DNA from: Brachionus koreanus
Lineage: Eukaryota > Rotifera > Eurotatoria > Ploima > Brachionidae
NCBI GenBank assembly: GCA_016987375.1
Contig: PJRA01000274.1
Coordinates: 841,490 to 905,489 of the forward strand
DNA: 64,000 nucleotides
Reading direction: 5' to 3'
The notes under the pieces were generated by a model, which worked only from the letters and a program-made list of their open reading frames with translations, had not been told where the DNA came from and did no database searches. This document shows positions 1 through 14,500 of this stretch, in pieces (position 1 is the stretch's first letter; each line of letters starts with the position of its first letter). The position numbers and the translations under genes were made by a program.

Positions 1-593
1 GATATCTTTTCTCTCTCTGCACAACCAAATGCTTCAACCAATTCTGAGGGGTCTGTACTATTTAACGAAGTCGTGGATTGATTAGTGAGTTCTTGACTCA
101 ACCAATCGCACAGCGTCACCTCTAACGGCATAATAATAAGTAGATAGAATAACAGTAGATAGAATAGTTTTAGAGTTGCTTAAGCAGTCTAACGCAGCTC
201 AAGAGCATGCACTTAAGCAAGCTGTCTAACCTATACTATACTATAAGTACCAAAGAAATCAACCAAATAACTCTTCTTTCTTATTTTAAAAGAACGTGAT
301 TACAAATGAAGCTAAAAATTTGTTTTTACAATATTTACTGTTGGTTCTGTGATGAAATGGTTCGATTACCCGACATCAATCAGAATGTCAAGGGTTCAAA
401 TCCCTACTTAGTTCCTGCTGCAAGCGCATAGGGCTAACTATCCGATCGTAAAAATTAAAATAGTTATAAAGAAATCTAATGACCCAATCCAAAAAAAATA
501 ATTCCTGCTAATATTTTCTAAAGCATCAAAACAATAAAATTAGGCTTGTTTTAATTTTTCTTGATTTTTAAAAATTTTATAATTTAAAACTAT
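1..593. other. intergenic, short repeats, no gene seen
   Basis: No open reading frame with coding character. Around 138-165 a short unit (agtagatagaata) occurs twice. Around 178-225 the motif cttaagca recurs in inverted form, giving weak hairpin potential. The stretch to about 470 is GC-richer than the rest of the spacer and holds the tRNA-like relic listed separately. Confidence 0.4.
343..416 (+). repeat. tRNA-like relic with a B box
   Basis: A T-arm-like hairpin (aggg ttcaaat ccct) lies at about 391-405 and contains a good pol III B box (ggttcaaatcc). Upstream, gatgaaatgg resembles a degraded A box, and gacat..atgtc can form an anticodon-like stem, but with an 8-nt loop. The acceptor ends do not pair. 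It is therefore a tRNA pseudogene or the head of a tRNA-derived SINE rather than a working tRNA. Confidence 0.35.
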
Positions 594-839
594 TTAAACT
601 CAAAGACCGGATGAATTTTTTGATCCTTTTATTTGAATCTTATTTATACTTTTTTTTCTATGAAAATAAAATTATTTTATATTATAAAATTAAATAATTT
701 TATAAAATTAATAATATTTTTGATTTAAGATATGATTGAAAAAAAAATCATAAAAAAATGATTAAATTTATTGAATAAAAAACAAATAAAGGAAGTTACA
801 AAAGGGGTTCAAAAGACCCCTCCGGTTTTTGAGTGTTAA
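594..839. mobile_element. TTAA-flanked MITE, copy A
   Basis: The element starts with actcaaagaccgg (598 on) and ends with the inverted form ccggtttttgagtg. TTAA lies directly outside both ends (594-597 and 836-839). The interior is AT-rich and non-coding. A second copy in inverted orientation lies at 28331-28554, and the two can be followed along their whole length. TTAA target sites are typical of piggyBac-type transposases, so a non-autonomous piggyBac-like element is the likely identity. No transposase is in the window. Confidence 0.7.
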
Positions 840-1622
840 CATTTATCTTTTAAGCACATGGCCCTACAAAAAAACATAGTTTAGATGTGTATGTTTCGTG
901 GACGAAAATGAGCAAAATCTAGAAAATTCAAAAAAATTATCCAATTTTATATCAAAGAATGGAATGAATGGAATATATAATATAAAGCATTATTTTTATT
1001 TTGACCGGAAACGAGTCAAATAGCTTGCTATCAAATGTTAAATCAAATAAAGGAAATAATTTAGCTAACCAAAAAAACTTTTTAAATCTACTTTTTAAAT
1101 CTTGTCATGTATATTTCAATTATTAAAAGCTAAAATTTTAATTTCAATAATTTAAAAAAAAAATTATTTCAAAAAATTAAATTTAATGATTTGACAAATT
1201 AATCAATTAAATATCTTATTACCTTCTATTATTCTATTTTCAACGAATCTCAAAAATTATCACAATCAAAATAGCAATAAATTTTTAAAAAAATAAGAGC
1301 TTTTTAATTTTTTGAACTAATTTAAATAAATTACAATTTAAAAATTCTTTGAAATCCATCAAGTTATTATTACAATAGAAAATTTGTTTTTAATGTCAAA
1401 TCAAGCTTTGAAAGAATAATAATTTGGATCACAAATATGATTCTAAGGAACTTCTTAATCTATTAGGTTTTGATCCATTTAAAATAGTATTTTCTATTTT
1501 TAAAATAATTTCATAATTTATATAGGCAAAATACGAAAAAAGATAAATTTAAAATTCGTATTTTGTTGAATTAAAATTAATACTTTTTTTTAAAGACGAG
1601 AGTTCTGACAAATTTACAAAAA
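840..1622. other. intergenic, upstream of the cysteine protease
   Basis: AT-rich spacer with no coding signal seen. It should contain the promoter of the protease gene that starts at 1623, but no specific site can be named. Confidence 0.5.
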
Positions 1623-3462
<1,840 letters not shown>

Positions 3463-3988
3463 TTAGTCATGCTAATAATTCTTTTTAATATTTATTAATG
3501 ATTTAAAATGATAGATAAAATAAAAATTCAAGCTTTTATTAAAATCTTGTAAAATTAGAATTCTTTTTTATTAAAATTTTTTTATTTCGTTTTGATCTAA
3601 AAACTTATCTTCAAAAATTATTTATTTAAAAAAAAAAAGAAACAAGTGAAAATTCATTTTTCGGTGTTTAATCGAAAAAAATATGCAGCAATGAATATTG
3701 ATTACCAAAAGTTTTATATATAAAAATAATGAATTTCTTTTAAAAATTTTATCTAAACGAAAGGTATTTTTCACAATGAATATTTTTTTTAGTTAATACA
3801 ATTTACCAAAAATATGTAGAAAATTTTTATCATGAAAAAATTTAAAAATAATTTTTTAATTTTTGAACCGAAAAATCTATATTTAAAATTTATAATTTTA
3901 TTGCTTTTCCTTATAATTTACCTAAACAAACTATTTAAAAAAAAATTATTTTGTCCTATTAAACAATATATACAAAAATTTTTAAATA
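3463..3988. other. convergent 3' spacer
   Basis: Lies between the stop of the protease and the stop of the kinase on the opposite strand. AT-rich with several AATAAA-like hexamers. The open frame at 3832-4086 is partly antisense to the last kinase exon and is not a gene. Confidence 0.5.
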
Positions 3989-6900
3989 TTAAAATGAAAA
4001 GTCCCATCCAGTTAGGTCATCCTCAGGCTCTGGCTCTTCATCTTCTGGATATTTATCGAAATTATTCAAATCTGTATTGTCTGTAACTTTAGGAATAAAC
4101 GGAGCATCTAAAGTACCATTTCTTAAGTTTTCCCAGCTAAATCCCTCGAACCAACGGTGTTTTTGTACATCTTTGATTCCACCACGCTGATATCCTAATC
4201 GATCAACAGCGTTCTCTCGACACAATCTTTTAATCAGAGTACTGGCTATTTTAGGAATTTTACGTGGAAAATCAACTGCTTCAATTCCTTTAAGTATTAA
4301 GTTATATGTGCTCATAGGATCGTTTCCAGAAAATGGAGGATTTCCACTCAACAATTCGTAGATTAAAATACCAACACTCCAATAATCAGCTCCGGTATCA
4401 TGACCTTTGTTCAAAATGATCTCAGGAGCAACATATTCAGGTGTACCTATTCAAATTTTAATTTAATATCAAAATTTAATTTAAAATTATTTAAAACCTG
4501 CTCATAAATGTCTTTTGGAGAACATTTTTCTTTTCTATCTAAAATTTATTTTATCTAAAAAGGATTTACTGATCAAAAAATTTATAATTTTAAAAAGAAT
4601 GTATTAGCCGATAAAATTTTGATGCTTTAATCATCTTTATTAAACTAAATTTTAGCCTGAATACTATAGAAGCATTTTTTATTAAAATTAAGGATAAATA
4701 ATTTATAGATAATAATTCTAGCCTTAATTTACTAATAAATAATGAAAAATATAAATGAAATTTGATCTAAAACCCTACTTTGTTTTTCTACTTAAGGCAA
4801 AAACAGATTAAAATTATGCTTAAATGAAAAAAGATTAAACAAAACCATATGCCTTCATCTTTAAAAGTTAACACCATGTTTAAATTTGAATTCACATTAA
4901 TACTAAAACTTTTTTAAATTATATTTTTTAAAAAATATTTGTTAATGAAATCGAATTTTTTTTTTCAATTTAATCTTATTACAATATGACCTTGGAAATA
5001 AAGTTTGATTCAAATAATTTTTTTAAATCAAAATTTTTCAAATATAATATAAAATAAACCTTATAGAATATGAATTTAAATTAAATAATTGATAAACTAT
5101 AATTTCTATATTGAATCAATATATTAACTAACAATAAATATAAGCAAGTTTTTCAATTTTTTTATATTTAATTTAACATACCACAAAATGTCCATGTTTT
5201 TTTTCCATGACCAATTTTTTTTGCAAAACCAAAATCAACTAATTTACAGTAACCTTTAGCATTTAGCATTATATTTTCTGGTTTTAGATCACGATAAACA
5301 ATTCCTTTTGAATGTAAATAAGAGAGAGCTTCAATTACACACGCTGTATAAAATTTAGTATCGTATTCTTCAAAACAACCTTTTTCTCGTAACAAACTCC
5401 ATAGTTCACCACCCAAACACACTTCCAATAAAAGATAAAGATATTTTCTATCCTTAAAAGTCTTGAACAGTCGAGCAATAAAATTTGATCTTGACTCCAA
5501 CATAATATTTCTTTCATTTAAAACGTGATCTTGTTGTTTGGTTTGAACAATATACTGTTTTTTGAGAGTTTTTAGCGCATATGTTCTTAAATCACGTGTG
5601 TTTCTGACTAACTCAACACGTCCAAAACCCCCTACTCCTAGAGTTCCAAGTATTTCAAATTCAGCCAAACGAATGCCTACTAGATCAAGCTCTTCATCAT
5701 CTTCCATGGTCAATAGCTGTGTTTGAGCACGTTTATACATTTTTATTGACTCGACTCTTTTTAAGTTAGAAAATTCATTGTCATTAACAAATTGTTTGTA
5801 ATATTGACGATCAAGGACAAGGCATGTAACTCCATTAGGATCATCTGCGATAACATTGAACGGTCTTGTTTCTTCTCTATTAGAAAATTTAAATTAAATT
5901 GCATTATATTTTTTCTTTTTACCCTTGAAGAGCATTTTCTCCGAAATATTCACCTCTATTTAGGTATTTAACAAATTTAGGGCTATCCCATTTAGAAGCA
6001 CTTTTGGTTATTTTAGCGCGTCCTTTGCTTATTATATAAAAAGTATCACCTTTTCCAAATTGACGCACAATAAAATCATTCATGTTGTAAGTGCACTAAA
6101 AATTAAAAGAAAATTTTATCAATTTAAAAAAAAAATAGTTTTCTAATTTATATTTTTATTTTTTTTCCAAATTGATCAAATCATCCTAGATTAACATTTG
6201 AATAAAACTTAGAAAAACTCAACCATTGATTAAATAGTTATTTTATTTGAGATAAATGTTTAACTTGTCTAAATTAAACATAGACTATTTGTTATTATTT
6301 TATTTAACAGTTTACCACGGCTTTTAGGACTAGTCAATCTAAACTAGGTCAATAATTGATATTTAACTTAGATAATAACAGAGATAGTAATAACATATAT
6401 TAACTTAAATAATTCTTAGTTTTAATTCATTAATTAAAGCAATTTTTTTTCTCAATTGATTCATAAAAAACTGAAAGATTTTCAAAAATGCTTACTTCAT
6501 CAACTTTATCGATTAATTTTGATATTATATCTTCTCTGATACCTTGAAAGGTAGGCACACTTTAAATAAAAAAAAATAATTTCTGAAAATCATGTTATTA
6601 CTAAATATACTTTTTAAGTAAGTCCATATATTCTTCATGTTTTTCAATACCGGATCTCATCATAATAACTTGGAAGGTGGTACGGTCAATGGCCCACAAT
6701 TTACAAACACTCAATGCTAATAATCAAATTAAATTAAATGAATTATGAAGATGAAATACTTCAAACCTCTAATGGAAGCCGTTCTAGTGCAATTGTACAA
6801 TATGGCCAACTCACCAAAAACTTTACCGGAACTCATGGTGCATAATAGTTTGGAATTTTTGGTCACCTCAACTCGACCATCTAAAAATTTTTTTTTAAAT

Positions 6901-7702
6901 AAAAAAATGACAAATCAAACTCTATTTACCTTCAATTATGTAAACGCTATTTCCGACATCACCTTCCCTGATTATAATACTCTCTTTAGGAAATTCTACT
7001 GGATACATACAATTAACAATACTATCAATTTGATCAGATTCCAAATTTTTCATAAAATCATTTTCATAGATGCTGTTTGTTAAAAATTCAATAGTCCTTA
7101 AAAAAAATTACTCTTTAGAATACAAATTTGTTTTTTATTTCTTATAAATTTTACTCTTGACTCTTTGAATATTCTTTTAATGAAATTTTTTCCTTAGTCT
7201 TGTTGTTAAATCTATTCTGAGCCGATTCACCTGAGATAGCGATACGCTTTGATTTTAAATTTGATTGTATTTGCAAGTGTTTAATTTCAATTTTAGGCGT
7301 TGACTTATTGTTAGTTGCTCCATGATTAGTTTTTATAATATTTGTCTGATTTTTTAAAATTCCATTTGGTTTAAAATCTAGAGTTCCATTTTGAATTGGT
7401 TTATGAGCATTCTCTTTATATTTGTTTAATTCTTGCTTTAAATTTACTAATTCAGACTCGAGTTTTTGAATATATAAGTCCTTCTCTTTAATTAAACTAT
7501 CTTTGAGCATTATTATTTCATCTTTTTTAACAAGACCAGTCTCAATTTCTTTGATGAACAGTTCTTTTTCTCGCATTTCAAGTTGAAAAATTCTCATTTT
7601 CTGTTCTAAGTCCTCAATCAATTTTGTTTTGTCTCTCAGAGAGACTCTTAAGTCGTGTAATGTGAGACTCATGATAAGCTTTTGTTCCACCCTCACAAAC
7701 AA
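3989..7702 (-). CDS. PRKG1: cGMP-dependent protein kinase (PKG I / foraging type)
   Basis: Cytosolic Ser/Thr kinase activated by cGMP. Eight exons: 7702-7155, 7096-6930, 6880-6767, 6716-6611, 6559-6496, 6095-5923, 5876-5182, 4446-3989, total 774 codons in frame. The start could be the second Met at 7672, where the family leucine zipper begins ([14 protein letters not shown]). An autoinhibitory segment KRIAISGES matches the PKG I-beta KRQAISAEP site. Next come two cyclic-nucleotide-binding domains ([14 protein letters not shown] in site A; a diverged site B with [13 protein letters not shown]), then the kinase domain: [31 protein letters not shown], activation loop [16 protein letters not shown], and the typical acidic end GWDFSF. 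Intron 7 (4447-5181, about 735 nt) and intron 5 (about 400 nt) are long for this genome and show no repeat I recognise. Close to full length for the family. Confidence 0.95.
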
Positions 7703-10700
7703 AATATGATTTCACCAAATTAATAACATTTCAGATTCTAAATAAAGTTAAATTAATAAAATAATTCGAAAATTCGGATTCTGTTTTTTTTTCTATAAAG
7801 TTAATTCAATAATCGAAAATGATTTATTATAAATTGAATTAGATTTCACATGAATAGATAGATATAAGGCTTGGATATAAAAAATTTACCAAATAATGAA
7901 AACTATTCAGCATAAGGTAACTCATAATCATTAATTAATAGATATACATTTGGCATATTAAGCAAAGGAAATGCGTTTATCTTTTTCTTTAATCTATAAC
8001 AGGAGGTTAGGAGAAAAAATTTTTAGTGAATATTAAGACTTTCCAATCGAGTGTATGAGTTTTAAATTTCATGAAAATTTTGAAGCAAATTAATAAATTT
8101 GTTTTATTTTCTTATTCCATTGACTTGATGCTTCAGCTTTTATACTTAGTTTCAAACTGCTTGACTGATAATTTATTTTAAATTATTTTTAAGATAATTC
8201 AAGTGAAGAAATAATTTGTTCAGTTGCTTTCTTGTTTTTAGATGCTTTAGATAAAATAAATCCTGAATTGAACTGAAGAGAGTACATATATATTTTATTT
8301 GTAATAATGTTTAACCTAAGTATTTCACCATTTTTTGATAAAATTCGATGAAATCTGATTTTTATTTTGTTGATGAAATGGCTCTTCATTAAAATTCATG
8401 AATTTAGAAAACAAAATTTAAATTAAATCTAAAACTTGCTAGATTTTCGGCATAGATTCATAACAAATATTCTTTTTCGAATGAAAATGTTATTAAATCA
8501 TCAAATTCTCTTCTTATCTTTTAAAAATTCTTACTGTAATATAATTGAAAAAAAGGAAATTAAATCTCATAAATAATTTGAAATTTAAATAAGACAGATC
8601 AGATTTTAATCTTAAAACAAAGTTCAAAATAAAATTACTTGAATAAATAAAAATGTTCTGGAACCTACCAAAAATTAGAATATTTTTTTAGATAAAATAA
8701 AATAGCATTTAATAATTCAGAAAGTTTTTTTTTAAAAACCGTTGATTAAAGCAGATGTTAGAACAGTAAGACTTATCGGATATTTATATCAATTTATTTA
8801 TCGAATTTTTTAAGAAGCTTTCTGAAAGAGAAAATAAAGTTCACTAATATAGGTTATTCTAACCAAAAACATAACATGACGTGGTAAAAATTGGTAAATA
8901 TTGAACTCAATCGGGATTAAGTCAGGTCTGTGATTGTGTTTATTCTTTTTTATTAAACTCAAAATAGCATTATTATGAAATATGCATTCAAAAAATCAAT
9001 TTTTGATAAAACATGAATATTTAGGTATTTTAAAAATTAACCTTTTCCGATCAAGGTATGAAAATCATACAATCGGAAGTTATTCTCAATAATGCCTCAT
9101 CAAAATAAATAATAACAAATCTAAAATTTAATGCTCTTTTAATTTAAACATTCAAAAATTTTTTCATAATGATGATTTAAGATTATTTAAAATACAATTC
9201 AAGCTTTTTATGAAAGTTTACCTTGATTATGAATATATATTTGATTTTTTGATTAACGTTTATAATATAAATGGTTACAAGTTACGTAATATGATAAGAA
9301 GATATCTTAATTAGTATATTCTTAGTACAAATTTTTACGTCAAACTATCGAGCTTTGTGTCTTGGCGTGATGTAAACAAATGCTCAATAATAAAGTTGAA
9401 TTTTTTTTTATGCATTTTCTTTTAGTTGAAATTATTTTTAATAGATTCTCGAAAATTAAATTTGAAAAACTAATTCCGTTCTTAATATTTTATTTAATCA
9501 AATTTGATTATTATCGATCGTTTTTTTTTAAGAATTTAATTAAATTAGATTAAAAAATTCCAAATTCTACCTGGCAATTTGTTATAAAGATGTTGATGTA
9601 GAACTAGGAAATTTAAACTTAAATTTTTGAGTGGCTTTGTTGATAAATAGTAAAATTTTAATAAAAAACAATTTTTATATAAGAGTTTAAGGAACAAAAA
9701 TTTCTAATTTAATTTTTTAATTCTATTTTAATTCAAATATAACGGTTAAAGTATTGGTAAATTTTTTTTAGAATTAGAAAAAATATAATCTTATAATTAC
9801 AAATAAAGTCTAAATAAAATTGTTTAAAAATGGAAAATTCTCTCTAGAGTAACTAAAAATCATGAAGTTTTTATTGTGTTATTTAACCATTTTATGATTA
9901 AAGCCTGTGACTTAATCATTCGTTTTCTCTATTGAAAGCGTTTTGATTATAGCGATTTCAAATATAAAATAAAAACAATATGAAATTTTCATCAAAATTT
10001 TTCATGTATTTTTATCCCTTAATGACAAAATCTGATAAATATTTTAATCTTAATCGAATTATTTCTACACATGACAAGTTGCTTTAACGAAAAGTTTCTT
10101 TAAATATAAAAAAAAAAATGTATTGATCTTTGGAATTTTTTTCTTTTAAAATTAATATACATACATCTTTGAATTAAAAAAAAATTAAAATAAACCTCTT
10201 TCTACAGAAAACGAGAAGTTGAGTTCGATTGCAATTAAGCTAACTCGATGGATGAGCTATTTCTTATTATCTGTAAAAAGATATAAAACAATACTAAGTG
10301 AAATGAATATTTGTTCTTTTAGAGCTCGAAATTAATTTTAAAATAAAAATAAATTTGATCGATTTTTTCCTTATGCTGTTTTTTAAATAAGAATTCGAAC
10401 TCCATGATGCAGTCATTTTTAATCCTAAATTATTGTACTAATAGGAAAGTTGTTTATTCTAAGAAAACAAGCAACCTTCTAGGATTTATTTCTTGAGCAA
10501 AATAAATTACAATTTTTGGATTTCAAAGAAGTTAAAATGATAACCATTTTTTTTCTTAACCACATAGAGCAAACACTTTGTATAAATAAATAGAATTAAG
10601 CGTACTAAATCTTACAAGTGTTAAAAAATTTATTTAAAAAGTTGCCTAGAACCAAACTTAAATAATTAAGCCAAATTAATTGTTTAACCTATGAAAAAAG

Positions 10701-12057
10701 CCAAGTAATCTATCAAAAAACTTGTGTTAAAATGCCAAATTTTTGAAAAAAAATTAAATTCTCTAACCACAGACAGTGCATAGGGATTTTTTTTTAAAGC
10801 ATTTAGCATATTAAAAAATCGGAGTAATTTTAATCGAAAATGAACAGCTTGAAAAAATTAAATGCCTGTAGAATAAAAATAAGAATTGTTTTTTGCTTAG
10901 TCTGGAGAAAAAAATGCTTCCTAATCTAATTTGAGATTTTTTGAAATTTTTATATAAATATCAAATTACTCTTGTCTAATAATCTCTCGTCTCTAGTATA
11001 AAGCGCTAGAAGATAAATGTTTTTTTATTTAAGACATTTAAAATAACAAGTTTTTACATTTTTAAAATTACTTGCGTCAGTTTTATTTTCTGAAAGATGG
11101 CTTTGAATAAAATGCAGCGTTTATGAGATTAAATGCCTATCTAACAAGCTAATTTAATTTAGCAGAACTTTAATTTGTATTGTTTTTGGTAATTTAAATT
11201 TTATTGCAAAAAAAAAAGAAGATTCCATATGAAAACTTGATCTAAAGGCAATGCTATGATTTAACAAATATTTCCATTCGACGCTTCCTTTATTTATGTT
11301 CTATCAGAGCTCTAGAGGAATAGCTTGTAAGTCCGATGACGCAATCTAACATGTACTATCTATTCAAGATAAAAAATCTTTTCTTTTGCAAAAAAATTTA
11401 GCAAAATTTCTTATAATGCTACTGTTTAAAATTAGAATTGTTTTCTGGTTGATGAAAGTTGTATAATATTTTATAAATGATTATAATCGTTCGAAGGAAA
11501 TAAATAATTAATCTCATGCTTTTGAATCGGCTTCTCCCTAAATTCCATTATTTTAAAACTATAATTAATTTACCTTGTTTGTTGATTATCATTATCCTTC
11601 TTTTGCTTTATATTTAGATAATTTTTTTCTCTTAAATTCTTACCACATCCACCATCTCAAACAAAGCATCCTATTAATATATCAATAGTTTTTTTAAGAC
11701 ACGCATTTTTTTCAGCTTTTATCTTGGTTAAAATTTGAAGCAACTTTAAAGCATTAATGAATATAATAGATGACTATAGTTATTGAAAGAATACAGATGG
11801 CTCTATAAATTCAAAAACCATCACCAAATTAGTAAATTGCGTAATTTTTTTTGTACAATAATTTAATAGAAAGTATTTTACTGACGAAAGATTTTTTGAT
11901 TTTTCAAATAACTATGAATAAAATATAACAATTTGAAGTAATTCAAAATTAAATGATATTAAAAATTTAACAAAAATCATTTTGTTTTTCTTTTATTTAG
12001 ATATTTTTTCAAATAAAAAATAGAAAATAATTTTTAAAAGCTCCAAGTGTTGAAAAT
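7703..12057. other. 4.3-kb non-coding AT-rich stretch
   Basis: No homology or exon chain recognised on either strand. The short open frame at 8189-8389 (-) has no recognisable motif and the composition of the surrounding spacer. The stretch may hold the kinase promoter at its left side and the 3' UTR of the dioxygenase at its right. Confidence 0.5.
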
Positions 12058-13940
12058 TTAATAGTAATCTTGATTACCAACTATGGTTTTTCTTAAATCA
12101 AGCTTAATGTGATTAACGTTTTTGCTAGCGTTAGCATATTTCATCTGAAATTCTTTAACAAGAGCTTCACTTTTGAATTCATCAATATTTACATAGCAAC
12201 CCTGAAAAAAAAAATTAATGAATATTCGTAAAAACTTTTTAAAAAAATTGTGTTCATACTTGAAAATGCCGAATACCATTATTCGGTATGAAGCTGTTTC
12301 TTGCATGCAAAATCCTTCGATTATTAAAACAAGCTGCTTCGCCTGGATTTAATCTATACACAATCTTCGAATAAACCATAATCAGAAAAACTTTATTTTA
12401 AATTAAAAATTTCTCAAGTTTTAATTTTAATTTGAAAAATTTAATTGTTTTTTTTTTAATTTAAATCTAAAGGAAATAGAAAAAAATCGTAAAAAACCTA
12501 CTGTTTTATTATATGAATAAACAAATTTTGCAAATTCGACATAAGCTCTGTAATACAATTTTGTTTCTTTCTATAAAATTTGTTTAAATATATTTTGTTT
12601 TCTTTTGTTAAATTACTGGCGAAAGATTTGTCAAAGGTCCTTCAAAAGGAGGCGCCCAATTTACGGCTACAATCTAATTTAATAAGTTTGATAAATCAAT
12701 AATTTTAATTCAGAAATTTTTTACTTTTCCTCTATGATTTAATGCAATGTGTGGTCTCTGATAAACCATATAAACTGGTCTTTTCCTATCAATATGAATT
12801 TTTTGAAATGTAGCTGGTATTTTAGTCAAAGTTGAAAATAAATCTGGATATTTTTGTCGAAACAATTCGGCTATATGAAAAGCATCGGCAAAAATTGATT
12901 CACCACCAACTATCTCTGGATCAAATCTTTGTATTTTCAAAATAAAATTTGTTTAATTTCTTACATAATATTTTAATTTTTTATTTAGTTTAAAATGGTG
13001 AATTAATATTTAATAGTTTAATATTGAGTTTACTTTAGACAATGCAAAAATTGAATTCCTGGTGCCGATTCATAGTACATCAAATCCATGTGAAATTCAA
13101 GACCAACGCTTGAATAGGCTATGTTTATCGGATTTTGATCTACTCTAACATCGAATAGCTGATCATAAATTGTACTTTGAATTGGTGATATAAGTTCTGC
13201 AAGATTTTTTATCATATCTTTTTCAGTGGGTAAGTTTTTTACAATTGTTAGACCATATAACATCATGTGCCTAAGCCATCTTAAAAATAAATATATAGAT
13301 ACACCATTCATATGAAATTTAAAAATTCATATACTCAAAAATTTTTGTCTCATTTCGATTTCCATTTGAATCCACCAATTCAAAATATTCAAAATATTTT
13401 ATTTCTTCACATGGAATATACCGATCATCATTTACTAATTCAGAAGGATTATTATTTATAAGAAATTCTATAGGTATAATGGTATCTGGTTGATTTGAAT
13501 CTACATCCCATTTAATTACCAGAGAGTCATCTTTTTTTTTAACAGAGTCAATTAGTAGTACTTTTGGAACATTTTGAATTGGAATTATTCTTTGGCCTGT
13601 ACCTATTTGACGACTATTCTCGGACTGACAGTTAAACCTTAGCCAATGTGGATCAAAACTTAAAAAAATTAGATTTAGAGAACGAGTTGTTAAAAAACTT
13701 GATAAGCCTACCACAATAATTTTTCTTCCTTTTCAACTGAGACAATTAATTCTAATGAAGTTCTTTTATTTTCAATGTTAATTATTTTTACTTGATTGTG
13801 ATACGTTTTATTTGGAAAATTTAACTAAGAATTTATTTTTAATCTTGCTTTTACCTCAAGAAAAAAATTACTTTGCTAAAAATCTCCTTTTTTTGGAAAA
13901 TATTTTTTGAGATTGGATTCAAAATAAGTTTTTTAAACAT
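12058..13940 (-). CDS. gamma-butyrobetaine/trimethyllysine dioxygenase-like, copy 1, with leader
   Basis: Fe(II)/2-oxoglutarate dioxygenase of the carnitine-synthesis family (BBOX1/TMLHE, TauD fold), 441 aa. Nine exons: 13940-13872, 13824-13712, 13658-13335, 13279-13034, 12923-12725, 12673-12617, 12570-12502, 12364-12260, 12201-12058; phases agree. The N-terminal family domain is seen as HWLRFNC...TGQR. Iron ligands: HxD in FHMDLMYYESAPGIQFLHC and the distal His in NNRRILHAR. RHF before the last exon fits the 2-oxoglutarate-binding Arg region. Exon 1 encodes MFKKLILNPISKNIFQKK, rich in Lys, Ile and Leu with almost no acidic residues, like a mitochondrial presequence; copy 2 lacks it. TMLHE is mitochondrial and BBOX1 cytosolic, so the copies may act in different compartments (inference). 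Substrate not determined. Tandem with the gene at 14501. Confidence 0.85.
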
Positions 13941-14500
13941 TTTTAATTAAAAAAAAACAAGAATAAAATGATTTTAAACTTAACAAAATTTTATCTCGAT
14001 CTGAACAATAAAATTGAATTTCAAAGTCTACAATATTGACAAATTAGGCATTTATAAATAAATGGTTTCAAAGTCTATTGTTTACTGTTCTTAAAGTAAC
14101 TAAATAATGAAACACACAAATAACTTTTTGATCAATTCAGACTATTTTTAATGCTTTATTGGAATAATTATCACGATTTTTTAAATGTGAAGGTTTAAAC
14201 TTTTAATATATAAAAAAGCTTATATTTTTTTAAGTTAAAACAAAATCTTTAGATTCTTAAGATTGCTCGATGATGAAAGCTTTTAACGAGATTGGCTCTT
14301 GTTCATGATGTGAGGCTGGCTTCTACTTTAGAGTTCAAGCCGGTTTTGTAGCTTGATAAAAGAGTAAGTTGATCGTAAAGATTATGAGATCTGAGAGCTA
14401 TTAATTCTTAAAGTCATTTATTTAAAATCAGTTAAAAAAAGTAATTAAAATGAATCTTAGATTTCTAAAATTAAAAATTGAAATAATCATATGTTTAAAG
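13941..14500. other. spacer between the tandem dioxygenases
   Basis: Contains the 3' end of copy 2 and the presumed promoter of copy 1. A somewhat GC-richer segment at about 14265-14350 has no open frame and no structure I recognise. Confidence 0.4.

Noticed and set aside
6745..7083. Plus-strand frame of 112 aa.
   Set aside because: Lies antisense over cyclic-nucleotide-binding exons of the kinase; those exons are clearly coding on the minus strand.
8189..8389. Minus-strand frame of 66 aa in the 4.3-kb spacer.
   Set aside because: Low-complexity Lys/Ile/Ser composition, no motif, no splice context.
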